Assembly (NCBI GenBank): GCA_963930645.1
Contig: OZ005648.1
Span: 267,851,830 to 267,915,829 of the forward strand
DNA length: 64,000 bases
Direction: 5' to 3'
From: Salticus scenicus
Lineage: Eukaryota > Arthropoda > Arachnida > Araneae > Salticidae
The notes beneath the pieces are model-generated. The model saw only the letters and a list, made by a program, of their open reading frames with translations, made no database searches and was not told the origin of the DNA. The position numbers were made by a program, and so were the translations under genes. Of the stretch, positions 13,160 to 24,905 are shown one piece after another; position 1 is the stretch's first letter, and the number at the start of each line of letters is the position of its first letter.

Positions 13160-14550
13160 ATATTTTCGATAAATGTCCAACTATTATAAAACTGGTCAGT
13201 ATGTTTTCCACAATCTCGATTCCATCCCCTGTTACATTAAAATTATGTTTCAAAATTATGTTTCGTTACAATTATGTTTCGTTATAAATCATGTTTCAAA
13301 AAATTGAATTGGATAGATGAAGCTAGAAACTAGTGATAATTATAACATATAAACATTTCAACCATCATCCAAAAAAAAAAAAAAAAAAATTCTGGCAAAG
13401 CAGAATATTATATTATTATTTTTTTTTCAAAATTAGAACATCATTTTCAAATTATTCAGTTATATTTTTTATTTCGATATATGTCCAAATATCGTAAAAC
13501 TAGTATCGTAAAAATCCGTAGATTGAGACTAATAGTCCTTCGTATTAAAAAAAGAAGAAGAAAATACAGTTTTTACACTCCAATCTATTAAAATGCATGA
13601 CTCATCTGGAATTTGTAATATAGAGTTGGAAGTTTCCTAACTTTTTTAACAATTGTGTAAGTTAAATTGGAAGCTTGTGAACTATAAATTTAATTAAAAA
13701 TTTGGCAACTTAAAACATTACAAAGTATCACAAAAAATTTCTCTTAAAATATTACCTGTCAAACAGGTTTACCTAGCTAAGAATTATCCTGGTTTATACA
13801 AGTGTTTAAAAAAAAAAAAAAAAAAACATTGAAATCATTTTGTTTGTAAGCTGTAGTGTTATATACAGACATGCAGATAAAGGCTTTAAACTTTATAACA
13901 CCCTTCTTTCTTAGGGTTAAAAATACATTTCTATTATAGAAACTTTACTTGAATAATTTGTAGCTCGAAACCGAATATTTATTTAAATATTATTTATGCT
14001 AACAGAATGATATTTGTACTAATAGTATAGCCTGAATGATAGTTGTACTATGATAATTGTACTAATAATATAGCCTGTAAGTGTAACAAATATTTTATAT
14101 GAAATCATTAAAAAAAAAAAAAAAAAAAACTATGTTAAGTTAATAACTTTATTATTATTATTATTATTTTTTTTTTTTTCAGGTTTTATAGTATGTAAAT
14201 ACGCTAAACTATATATGTGAGATAAAAAGAGAAAAAAAAATGCTAATTCGCTTTACATGAATTCATATCAACCAATAGGTGGCGCTGATATACTTTGCGT
14301 TTTATGAATTTACAGATACTTATATACCAGCCTCTATTTGTTGAAATCCCACCAAATTATATACAACTTTTATTGTGAGAAACTATGATGATTCAATTTT
14401 TGTGCATGTTAACCGGTAGATCGCGCTGTTGCATAGAATATTACAGAAGGAAGTTTTACCACAGCTACAATATACTATTTTTTAATTGAAAATATTATTG
14501 TTAACATATTTATAAGAATCTCCAATTACAAATTGTTTAAACCTTTCTTT
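13160..14550. other. Spacer between inverted HINE-like copies; includes paralogous empty site
   Basis: Positions 13437-13500 read continuously through the sequence that is split by the 4178-13159 insertion. The remainder is AT-rich with A18-A22 runs, TTA microsatellites (13420, 14150) and no coding homology. A GGTGGCGCTGATATAC block near 14279 echoes the repeat unit of the N-family elements described below. Confidence 0.5.
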
Positions 14551-17374
14551 AGGTTGATTTCTTTAGAAATCGACCTATTGCAATCACTTCGTTTATCTAT
14601 ATATATATCTATCTATCTATCTATAATGAAAATTTTGTCATCACGATAACTCCTGAAATAATACTCGAAATGGAACCAAATTTGGACAGTGAACTGATCT
14701 TATAAATATCTTGGATGAGTTCGTTAACCAAGTTGCTCCGACTTTTTGTTTTCAAGTGGCAGCCACTTGAAAATTTCAAACTGACATTGTAAAAAGCATA
14801 TTTAAAGCAAGATTTGCTTGAATTTTGTTGTAAATACAGGCCACATAAGGGTCTCAATAAAGTTTATTAATGAAGTTTATCCGCCATTTTTAATAAAGGG
14901 GCAGATATTTTAAGTTAAGCGGGACCACTTGAAATCAAGCTACCACTTGAAAATTTAAAATCACTATAACTTCCGAAATAATACTCCAAATCAAACCAAA
15001 TTTAGACAGTGTCTTCACTTATATCTTATAAATATCTTAGATGAGTTTATTAACCAAGTTGCTCCGCCATTTTGTTTTCAAGTGGAGACCACTTGAAAAC
15101 TTCAAATTCAAATTGTAAAAAGCGTACTCCAAATTTGTTTGAAATTTGATGTAAATATAGACCACATAAGGGTCTCAATGAAGTTTATTAATGAAATTTA
15201 TCCGTCATTTTTAATAAAGTGGTAGATATCTTATGTTAAGCGGGGCCACTTGAAATCACACTACCACTTGAAAATTTAAAATTACAATAACTTCTGAAAT
15301 AATACTCCAAATCGAACCAAATTTGGACAGTGTCTTAACTTATCTTATAAATAACTTAAATGAATTTGTTAACCAAGTTGCTCCGCCATTTTGTTTTCAA
15401 GTGGAGACCACTTAAAAATTTCAAATTCAGATTGTAAAAAGCGTATTCCGAATTTTTTTTTTTTTTTTGATGCATACATAGATTATACAAGTGTCTCAAA
15501 TAACTTTATTAATGAACTGTATCCGCTATTTTTAATAAAGTGGTGGATATTTTAAGTTAAGCAGGACCACTTGAAATCAGGCTACCACTTGAAAATTTAA
15601 AACCATGATAACTTCCGAAATAATACTCCAAATTGAACCAAATTTGAACAGTGTCTTACCTTATCTTATAAATATCTTAGATGAGTTTGTTAACAAAGTT
15701 GCTCCGCCATTTTGTTTTCAAGTGGAGACTACTTGAAAATTTCAAATTTAAATTGTAAAAAGTGTATTCCGAAATTGTTTGAATTTTGATGTAAATACAA
15801 ACCACATAAGGATCTCAATGAAGTTTATTAGTAAACTATATCTGCCATTTTTAATAAAGTGGCAGATAAGTTAAGCAGGACCACTTGAAATCAGGCTCCC
15901 ACTTGAAAATTTAAAATCACGATAACTTCTGAAATAACACTCCAAATCGAACCAAATTTGGACTGTGATATTATCATATAATTATCTTGAATGTTTTCAC
16001 TGGGCAACTTGTCCCGACATCTTGTTTCTAAGTTCCAGCCACTTGAAATCACACTGCCACTTGAAAATATGCCATCACGATAACTTTTAAAATTCTAAAC
16101 TGATTCAAATAAAAGTTGGATAGTGAACTTATGGTTCAAATATCTAGGATAAGTTCACTTGGTGACTTGATCCGCAATTTTATTTCCAAGTGGCGGCCAC
16201 TTGAAAATTTCTCATGGTAACTTTAGTAATACAGAATCAATTCGCACCAAATTTGGGTAGTGGATTTATCCTTCAAATATCTCAGATAAGTTCGCTGGAC
16301 ATCTCACTCCGCTTTTTTTTTCCAAGTGGTGCCACCTGAAAATTTCTTATGACTATAATTTTTGAAATACTGATTTAATTTGAACTAGAACTGGACAAGG
16401 AACTTATCATACAAGTATATAGGATGATTTCGCTGGGCAAGTTGTTTTGCCATTTTGTTCCCAAGTTGCAACCACTTAGACTGCCACTTGAAAATTGGCC
16501 ATAAAATTAACTTTTGAAACACGGCACTGATTTAAACCACAGTTGGACAGTGAACCTATGCTTCAAATATCTTGGATATGTTTACTGGGCAACTTGTTCC
16601 ATTGTATTCTTTCCAACTGGCGGCCACTTGAACATTTGTTATCACGGTAACTTTAGAAATACTTAATCAATTCAAATCAAAGTTGAAAAATGGATTTATC
16701 ATTCAAACAACAAAAATCTAGAAAATTCACGTAACTCGTGAACCAATCACGTTATAGCGTCCATATTTGGTACATCAATAATAAGTATTTTCTCGCCAAA
16801 AGTCGCCAAAAAAGTCGCCATAGGTGAAAAGTCACCAAATTTGGCGCAAAATCCATTACTTGCAATACTGGATCTTTTTAATTCGTTTTTAAGGAAAAAT
16901 TAGGCTATTTTAATGCTAAAACAAACTAGAAATTCAGAAAACTAACATTTTATCAACTTACTAAGCCTCTTTGAAAGAATTTCTACAAAAAAAATTATTT
17001 TCAAATTTGCAACGATATCTTAGCAACTTTCTCTGCCATTTTGATCGAAGTGGCAGCCACTTAATTTTTCAACACGATGACTTTTGAGATTTTGAATTAA
17101 TTCGAACTGTATATGTACAGTAGACTTATCTCACAAATACATTTCATATATTTGTCAACTTAACCCACCATTTTGTTTTCAAGCGCCGGCCACTTGAAAA
17201 TTTTAAATTCACGTAAAAGGATATTTTTTGTACCGATTTGCTTAAAACTCCATATGTGCATAGCCTACATCTACCAAGTGCATTAATTGTTTGTAGCCGC
17301 CATTTTGAAACACATTGACGGCTACTTGACAAGGAAAAAGAAATCAACCTACCCTTCCGAATAAGCCGGAAGGA
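14551..17374 (+). mobile_element. Helentron/HINE-like non-autonomous element, copy B
   Basis: Inverted partner of copy A. It begins AGGTTGATTTCTTTAGAAAT then CGACCTATTGCAATC and a TATC microsatellite (14597-14622). It runs through about fifteen tandem blocks with AAGTGGCxGCCACTTG and a shared CGCCAAA/TTGGCG patch (about 16790-16850). It ends AAGAAATCAACCTACCC with the hairpin CTTCCGAATAAGCCGGAAG (17356-17374) followed by ACTTG and a T run. Corresponding positions run antiparallel to copy A (14621 pairs with 11034; 17345 with about 8365). A 78-codon open stretch in each copy is nearly identical, but it is repeat sequence, not a gene. Confidence 0.7.
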
Positions 17375-17639
17375 CTTGTTTTAAATTAATTAATCATCTA
17401 AGTAGGATAACACTCCATGTGCATATGCATAGAAGAATAACAAAGATATAAATTAATGCTCAATGTCTTACGAAAGAAGAATTTTTGTTTTATTTTATTT
17501 TTTTAATTCCCGCTATTTAAAATGAAACAGCAACTATTTAGAAAATAGTCAGTTTTCAACTACTGTCAACTTTACTACAACTTCACTCAATATTTCCAGA
17601 TGAAACTATTTCCAAATTTGCCCTTTTCGACAAATCAAG

Positions 17640-17715
17640 AAACAGTGGCCAGTTGTCCTGATATGTTGTGGCCATCACAAAACATTCTTCTATATTTTCC
17701 AATACAAAAATTCAT
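17640..17715 (-). mobile_element. 3'-end fragment of an N-family HINE/Helitron-like element
   Basis: Minus-strand sequence has ATATAGAAGAATGT, then GTGATGGCCACAACATA. It closely resembles the end of the complete N-family copy at 49140-49183 (ATATAGAAGAAAGT, GTGGTGGCCACAACATA). Confidence 0.5.
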
Positions 17716-17929
17716 TCAGTACAAATAATTTATAAAATTATCTTCCATGCTGATTGAAAATGTTTATTTTTTCTCATAGAAGCGTAACACGAAATGTCCC
17801 AAGAAAGTTGATTGTATGTTGTATGTATTGCATGTATTGAAAGTATGTAGTATTGAAAGTTGATTGTATTTTTTAATATCTTTAAAAAATGTCTTAAAAA
17901 AATAATTAAAAAATCCATTTTTTTAATTG

Positions 17930-18399
17930 ATCGATTTAACTTTTTAAAAATTATAACAGATGAATGGTTCAGTCGTTTCTTTTAAAGACATTGATAATTT
18001 CTTTTGATAGATACTTGTATTGAATCCCCTAGGAAGGGGGTTTGGCATCACTTTTATGTGCCCAAATATTTTTTCCTTAGTTGGCTATTACTATTATAAA
18101 TAGTTCTTTTTTAATTTCCTAATAATTTGTCAAAAATAATTCTCATTGAGCAAGTTTATAGGAAATTTTATGCTATATTGACTTGTTAAAAATTTGGAAA
18201 AAATCGGGATGGGCATTCTTATCAGCCAATATTTTAAACTAGTCCGCCTTTTTCCATCTAATGGTCAATATTTCCAAATAAACCTATTTTCATATTTGCC
18301 ATATTCTCCAAACAGTGACCAAATTCCATAATGAATAACAAATAATGGGGGAAAAAAAAAGACTATTATTTAAAATTTCTTTTTTATAATTAAAATAAT
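17930..18399. repeat. Dispersed repeat shared with about 35085-35260
   Basis: The segment 18075-18215 (TTGGCTATTACTATTATAAA, then AATAATTCTC) is clearly related to 35137-35225 (TTGGCTAACACTATTATGAA, then AATAATTCTC). It is a diverged repeat of unknown class. Confidence 0.5.
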
Positions 18400-20010
18400 A
18401 GAATTCGAGTAATGGAATGTAGTTTGAATTTATTTACTTATGAAAATTACTTCAGCCTAAATTTACCAAAATCATTGCTAGTTTACTTGTCGAAAAGATA
18501 ATACTAAATACCCTAAATTTCTTTCTATCTTTTTCCTTACTTTACCGGAAGTTACTTAAAAATCGATTGCAAGATTTGTACTGGACAAACAAACACACAA
18601 ACTAGAAACCAAGTTATTAAAAACATGGCAAAATACTGAAATTTGAGTAATGAAATATAATTTTAATTTAATTATTTATGAAAATTATTAAATTTAAATA
18701 AAATAAATATACCTATTGCAAATTCATGAAAATCATCTCTAGTTTCTTTGTTGAAGGGATATAATACCAAAATACCCCAAATGTATTATGTTGTCCTTTA
18801 TTTTAGAGAATCTGATCCCGATATAATAACCGTTGTTAAGAATTGCAACACTGTTGCAACATACCTTTATATAGAAGAATAGACTTAGAAAAAATAAGTT
18901 ACATCATCCTAAATTAAATTATTTAATTTCTGTTTTTGCTCAGAACTCTATTGTATTTTCCACGAAATAGACAGGAGCTTCGGTTTCTTTCTTTCTTTCT
19001 TTTATTTTATTTTCTCCTCCACTATAGATAGAATTTGCTTTCCTTTGCAAAATAAATCCTGCAAAATTATTCTTTTTCATTCGAACAATGAGTTTCTTAT
19101 AATTTCGGTAATGAAATATAATTTAAATTTAATTATTCATGAAAATTATTAATTTTAAATATGCTAAATATACCAATCACAAATTCAAGAAAATTGTGGC
19201 TAGTTTCTTTGTTGGGATATAATAACTAAATACTTCAAATTTATTACTTTTTTCTTTTACTTTACCGAATCCGATCCAGATATGGTAGCTGTGTTGCACA
19301 TGTCTGTATATAGAAGAATAGACTTAGGGGGAAAAAAAGTTACAATATCCTAAATTGAATTGTTTTAATTCTGTTTCGTTCAGTACTAGTATTTTCTAAG
19401 AAATAAACAGGAGCTTCTCTTTCTGACTTTTCCTTTCCTTTTTTTTTTTTTTTTTTCTTCTTCACTATGGATAAAATTTGTTTTCCTTTGTGACGTAATA
19501 TATCATATGAAATTATCCTTTTTTTATTTGAGTAATGAGTATTTTTTTTTTTTTTTTTTAATCTCAGTAATGAAATGTAATTATTTTTGAAAATTATTAA
19601 ATTTAAATGTACTAAATATACTTATCACAAATTCATGAAAATTGTCCCTAGTTTCTTTGTTGAAGAGATATTATACCTAAATAACCCAAATTTATTATTT
19701 TTTTCTTTTACTTTACCGAATCCGATTCTGATATAGTAAACGTTGCTAAGAAACGCAACAATGTTATGACATGTCTTTATATAGAAGAATAGACTTAGAA
19801 AAAAAAAAAAAAAATTATATTATCTTAAATTAAATTGTTTTAATTCTGTTTTGTTCGGAAGTGGTATTTTCTAAGAAATAAACAGGAGCTTATTTTTCTG
19901 TCTTCCCCCCCCCCCCCTTTTTTTTTTTCTTCTCTTCACGCTGGATAAAATTTGTTTTCCTTTGTGACGACAGTGACGTAATATATCGTATGGAATCCTT
20001 TTTTTTTTTT

Positions 20011-20041
<31 letters not shown>

Positions 20042-20205
20042 GGGGAGTAATGAGGTTTTTTTTTTTTTTTTTTTTAATCTCAGCAATGGAATGTAATTAT
20101 TTATGAAAATTATTAAATTTAAATATACTAAATATACTTATCACAAATTCATGAAAATCGTCGTTAGTTTCTTTGTTGAAGAGATATAATACCTAATACC
20201 CCAAA
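18400..20205. repeat. Tandem satellite, ~460 bp monomer, about four copies
   Basis: Monomers start near 18641, 19101, 19561 and 20077 with AxTxxxxTAATGAAATxTAAT. Each holds TTTCTTTGTTGAAG, TTTACCGAATCCGAT, TATATAGAAGAATAGACTTAG and AAACAGGAGCTT. The spacing is 460, 460 and 516 bp. A partial monomer lies before 18641 and the last monomer is cut near 20205. Homopolymers within the monomer expand along the array, ending in T22 directly followed by G25 (19999-20045). Confidence 0.8.
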
Positions 20206-20220
20206 CCAGACCTGCATAAT

Positions 20221-21338
20221 TGTTAGACTTAGCAGGTACTGTTTACAAAGTAAATGACAGCAGATAGCAGAGTTTAAGAGCAGTTAGTGTTACTGATTAA
20301 ATATTTCTTTGCTTTAAATAAATAAGTCTATCAATATATAAGAAAATATGTTCAGAATAAAAAATGGAAATAATGACGAGAGTTTAAGATAAAAAACAAC
20401 AAACCTTTATTCAATAACAAAACAGTTTGAAAAAACAGTTTGAAAAATTATTAACAGTTTGAAAAATATTAACATGGAAATATATATATATGTAAATGGA
20501 TAAAAATGCTAATGGCCAGCATTTAATTAATTTATAAAACTATTTTCAATTTCTTTAAACATAATCAATTTATTCTCGTGTGTGGCAATCTCGTGTGTGG
20601 TTTTGTTATTCTAAACAGTTTGAAAAATTATTAACATGGAAATATATATATGTAAATGGATAAAAATGCTAATGGCCAGCATTTAATTAATTTATAGAAC
20701 TATTTTCAATTTCTTTAAACATAATCAATTTATTCTCGTGTGTGGCAAAAAGAAAAAGTAATTATCAAAAACATCACTGGTTATAGAAGAGAAACAATTT
20801 ATACTTAACATTATCCATTACTTAACAAGTCATCAAACAAGTGGCAGAGGAAAACAACAGACACTGGCAGAAAAGGAAAAATTCAACGACTGTCATGAAA
20901 CACCTGCAATTTATATTAGCGAGCCGATGAATGTCGCCGCCCACTTCCTCTTTTAATTGGAAGTCGCGTGGCAAGGTGTTACGTAACAACAGCAGCAATG
21001 CCGCTAAACCAGAAGTGGGGAAAAAGGAGATTGTCACATGTGCAAAACGAAGTGTAGTGTGAAGTTTGATTTTAATGATAAAAGAAATAAACTTTAAAAG
21101 ATAAAGAAAAAGGAAAGATTTAAAATTATGACAGTAAATAAAGACAATATTGAGCAGAGTAAGTTAAGCTTTTAAAAGACTAATTTTATATAAAAATATA
21201 GACTTTAATTTTTAGAGTATGTTTTATATTTAATGTTTTCAGATGAAATTTTAAGGGACTAAAAAAGTGATACTTAATAACTTCTTATTGCTAAAACTCA
21301 AGATGTTGAGACTTAATAAAGGGCTATGTATGCTAACA
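20221..21338 (-). repeat. Candidate 3' LTR of the copia relic
   Basis: The plus-strand segment begins TGTTAGACTTAG and ends ATGCTAACA, giving TGTTAG...CTAACA ends in either orientation. Next to it on the pol side (21342-21360) the minus strand is a purine run (GAGAGG then G13), as expected of a polypurine tract just upstream of a 3' LTR. An internal ~165 bp tandem duplication (about 20440-20587 and 20605-20747) shares AACATGGAAATATATATA and CTAATGGCCAGCATTTAATT. No second LTR was found, so neither boundaries nor target duplication can be confirmed. Confidence 0.4.
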
Positions 21339-21360
21339 GATTGCCCCCCCCCCCCCTCTC

Positions 21361-22594
21361 AACATCTCTGGAAACACAAGAACAACTAAATGCTAAATAG
21401 TTTGCCTGCTTAAACTTTTTAATAACAAACTACTACACCCAAAAAGGAAAAATTTAATTCTTCACATGCACCTGCTAATGTCGCAAGCTTTTCCAAAAAC
21501 ATCAATTCCAAAAAAAAAAAAAAAAGTTTTAATTACAATTAATACTTTTAAATTATTTAAATTTAGTGTTTAAAAAAAAACAGCTTGGAAAAATTTTGCC
21601 ACTCAAGATTTAAACTGATTTTACAATTCTGTTGTATAATATATTGCCCATTTGGCGGACACCACCTTAAACACAATGATTAATTAATCAATCCATTTAT
21701 ATTATATATAAAAGTAACAATATATGAATATTCAAATTTCAATAAACATTTATTTTAACATTAACAATCATTTGAATATAGATATCTATCTAAAAAAAAA
21801 CATTCAATAATGTGAATTTAAAGTTTACAATTCTTAATTTTTATTTGACACATCCAGAATTTCTATTTGACACCTCCAGGTAATCTTGCCAAAATTATTT
21901 CAAAAGTCCAAATTTCACAAACAAAATTTTATTGCTATTGCCCTAAAAAAGCTATAAAACAATCATTCTTTATATACAAAACTCTACCGTTCACCATGTA
22001 TCCATCTCCTTTCACACTGGGGCCCCAGATTTACATGCTCACACATACGGCTCATAGATCTGCAATACAGAAAATGGTATATGTAAAATTATATATATCA
22101 AAAAGCTATTGTACAGCTCATAATGGACATAAATCAGACACTTATTAATTTAAAATGTAAAAATTGTATAATTAACCAACATAACATTTACCTCTTACAT
22201 AATACTTAAATGTCATTAAAATCTTATACTATGTTAATTAAAATATCACAGCAAGATATTACATCTAACAAGACAGGTTTAAACTTAACAAATAAATCAC
22301 AGGATTTTTTTTCTTTATGATAAACCCTAACAAATTTTGATCACAAAAATACTCATAACGACTAATATATTTCATTGATCAACATATAGAATATGAAATA
22401 AAAATTTATATTATACCTTTAGAACAATTTAAGTATTAAATCTAATATGCAAATATATATCATTAAAACAATGTTCAAACTTTAAATACATATATATAAA
22501 ACAATGTGCACATACAATAATTTCTGAAATTCAAATAATAATATATATTAATACATTCAAGATTATGATGCAAATACAGTGTTAACAAACTTTT
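21361..22594. other. AT-rich stretch between copia pol and candidate LTR
   Basis: Position fits a long 3' untranslated part of the copia element, read on the minus strand. No protein similarity seen. Confidence 0.4.
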
Positions 22595-23104
22595 GTAATT
22601 AAACTTTGATTAAGGGTTTGGTGAAGGCATCAGAGACATTATCTTTACTTCTTACAAAATTTAATTTATCCTCATAAACAAGATTCCTGATTAAAAAAAA
22701 AAAAAAAGCCTAACATCAATATGTTTTGTCTGATAGTTTTCAATCGGTGATCTAACAAAATTAATGGCTGTCATATTGTCTGCATACAAAATTGAATCAA
22801 CTTTACTACCTGAAATAATACCTTTATCATAACACTCAGTTAAGATTTTATCAAACCATGTCAATTCTCATGCTGCCTCTGTCATTGCAACAAATTCTGC
22901 CTGCATAGTCGACAAAGATGCTCTCTTTTCTTTAAAAGTATGCCAGCCTATGGGGGAGTTACCTAACAAGACTAATTGGCCACCGAGTGATGTATGGTCA
23001 TCTTTATTGGCTGCATAATCTGCATTTGAGTAAACAATAATTTCAGGTTTATTACATGTAAGGTTCAATTTTAAATTTTTAGTATGTACAACATATCCGA
23101 GCAA
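22595..23104 (-). pseudogene. Ty1/copia pol relic: RNase H
   Basis: Minus-strand translation shows the copia-type RNase H. The segment NADYAANKDDHTSLGG carries the first catalytic Asp. ASLSTMQAEFVAMTEAA carries the conserved Glu. SILYADNMTAINF holds the next Asp after a stop codon. QTKHIDVRLFF and DAFTKPL form the usual C-terminal end. Stop codons after TEAA and a frameshift at an A-run near 22693-22707 show that it is dead. It continues the RT at 23105-23663 and belongs to the element whose RT N-terminus is at 25867-26300. Confidence 0.85.
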
Positions 23105-23663
23105 CTTAATAAACCATCCCAGTGAGCCATTCCTGGGTTTTCTTGAAACTGACTGAGTATATTTGTGACATATGAAATATCTGGTCTGGTTCTATTGGCT
23201 ATATATGATAAACAACCAAGTATGCTTCTGTAAGGATAATTTGACATTTAATTTTTCTCGGCTTCAGTTTTGGGACAAGATTGTTTAGAGTATACAGTTC
23301 CTTTACTAATCGGTAATGATGTTATGGGGATATGAAAACTTTTAAATTTCTCATACACTTATCTATATAAGAACTTTGGTGAATATAAACTTCCCCATCA
23401 TCATCTTCAAATTCAACGCCAAGTAATTTTCTTGTACACCCTAAGACATCAAATTGTTTACTTAAAGTTCTTATTATATTGTCCACAATTTTCTGAGTTC
23501 TGCCAAAAATTACAAAATCATCAACATAAAGAATTAAAACTATACTATTACTAAAATAATATGCACAGTTCGGTTGTAAAAACTTAACAAACAGAATGAA
23601 ACTCATAAAACCACTCTCTTCCGGACGGATGCAATCTGTAAAGAGTTCTATCTAGTTTACATA
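23105..23663 (-). pseudogene. Ty1/copia pol relic: RT C-terminal half
   Basis: Includes the RT active-site box LYVDDFVIFG (catalytic codons about 23517-23528) and KLLGVEF, followed by the connection to RNase H. Just before it, in another frame, CKLDRTLYRLHPSGREWFYEF is the copia RT segment that should follow the part ending at 25867. The two halves are split by the hAT-like insertion 23672-25858. At least one frameshift (near 23600-23610) is present. Confidence 0.85.
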
Positions 23664-23786
23664 CTTTAGACCAGTGGCGTAGCGTGACATTTGAATCTGG
23701 GCATGCTCTGAAGCGAACTATGGAAAGAACACTACTGATCAAGACGATATCATTTCATAAAATTTAGCTTGCATTTTTCCAGTTTC

Positions 23787-23990
23787 ATGGTTGGTTGGTT
23801 GGTAGAATTCAAGTCCGATTGACTACACTTGGGTCTTAGGCCTATGGGTGGAATGCCGTCCGTCATGGGTCTTTCTAAGGGGTCCTAGTCTTATTTATGT
23901 GTCTTTCGGAGAAAACCATGGAACCCGACACTTCTCATCTACCAACTTTGAGAGCAGAACCGTTCGGCCGCTGGTGGGCCTCCAATTTCT
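23787..23990 (-). mobile_element. tRNA-derived SINE, diverged copy
   Basis: Read on the minus strand it aligns with the SINE at 31809-32040: GGCCCACCAGCGGCCGA, GGTTCTGC, CTGGTAGATG-like, TAGGACCCCTTA, CAATCGG and an ACCAACC tail. The box B region is collapsed (GGGTTCCATGG instead of GGGTTCGATCC) and about 40 bp after it are missing, so the internal promoter is lost. Confidence 0.8.
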
Positions 23991-24788
23991 TGGAATCGTA
24001 TATAAAATTTTATATGCAAATTTTGTCGCTTTAACTTTAAAGCATATATCTAAAGGACTCTTATATTAACTTATTGAAGGCCGATTTGGTCGCTTCATTG
24101 ATCGCTGTATTTAAATGAATTTTCAAAGAAATTTAATCACAATTTTTTTATATCACTTTAGAAACAAAAAAGAGAAAAAAAAAAAGAAAGAAAGAAAAAA
24201 TTGTGAGAACCGGCAAGAAAAAATCCACTGAAATCGCTGAAAACTTGGCTTCAGGTGTTCGCTGCTTTCTGCTGTATCTTCCACGACCGCACTATGTCAG
24301 ATTGGGGTTGTCAGATTGGCCCACTGCTAGTGGCAGCGCCTTAAGCGAGCGTTTCAATGTAGGTGCATATTGACCTCTGATAGTTCTTACACAAGAGTTA
24401 TTGTTACAATTTTTAATAAAGTTAAAAATTTAATAAGTTTAATTCTCTCTATCATATTACCATTTGATTTCGATAGAAACAATACATTAAAAATAATAAA
24501 TATTCTTCTTCAAAAGGGGGTATTACGCCTTTACATAAACAATTTTTGAAAACGCAACTATTATGTGTATTTAAAAAAAAAAAAAAGAAAGAAAAAGAAA
24601 CAGTATTAAAATTTTATCATATAAAAACTATTTGATCGCATGACTTAATGCGAAAGAAGGAAAAATAAATAGAATAACGATCTTTTCTGTGAAATGCAGA
24701 TAAATGAAAAAAAAACAAAAAAAAAAACACGCAATTTAAATAAAATTTAAGAAAATAAAGCAGAAAAATTAACGGAACATTCAAAATA

Positions 24789-24905
24789 AATAAATAAATA
24801 AATAAACAAATAAAATAATTAATTAAAAAAATTCAGATTTGAAAATGAAAGAAAATAAACACACACACACACACACAAAAATAAAGAAAGAAAGAAAGAA
24901 AGAAA
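24789..24905. repeat. Microsatellites (AAAT)n, (CA)n, (AAAG)n
   Basis: AAAT repeats near 24789-24815, CA repeats near 24859-24878 and GAAA repeats near 24884-24905, all inside the hAT-like element. Confidence 0.85.

Noticed and set aside
19871..20086. Lys/Pro/Gly-rich 71-codon frame
   Set aside because: Translation of C, T and G homopolymers in the satellite.
23672..23680. Resemblance of the hAT-like TIR to the Sos splice or promoter signals
   Set aside because: TIR plus 8 bp duplication explains the sequence fully; no regulatory function is supported.
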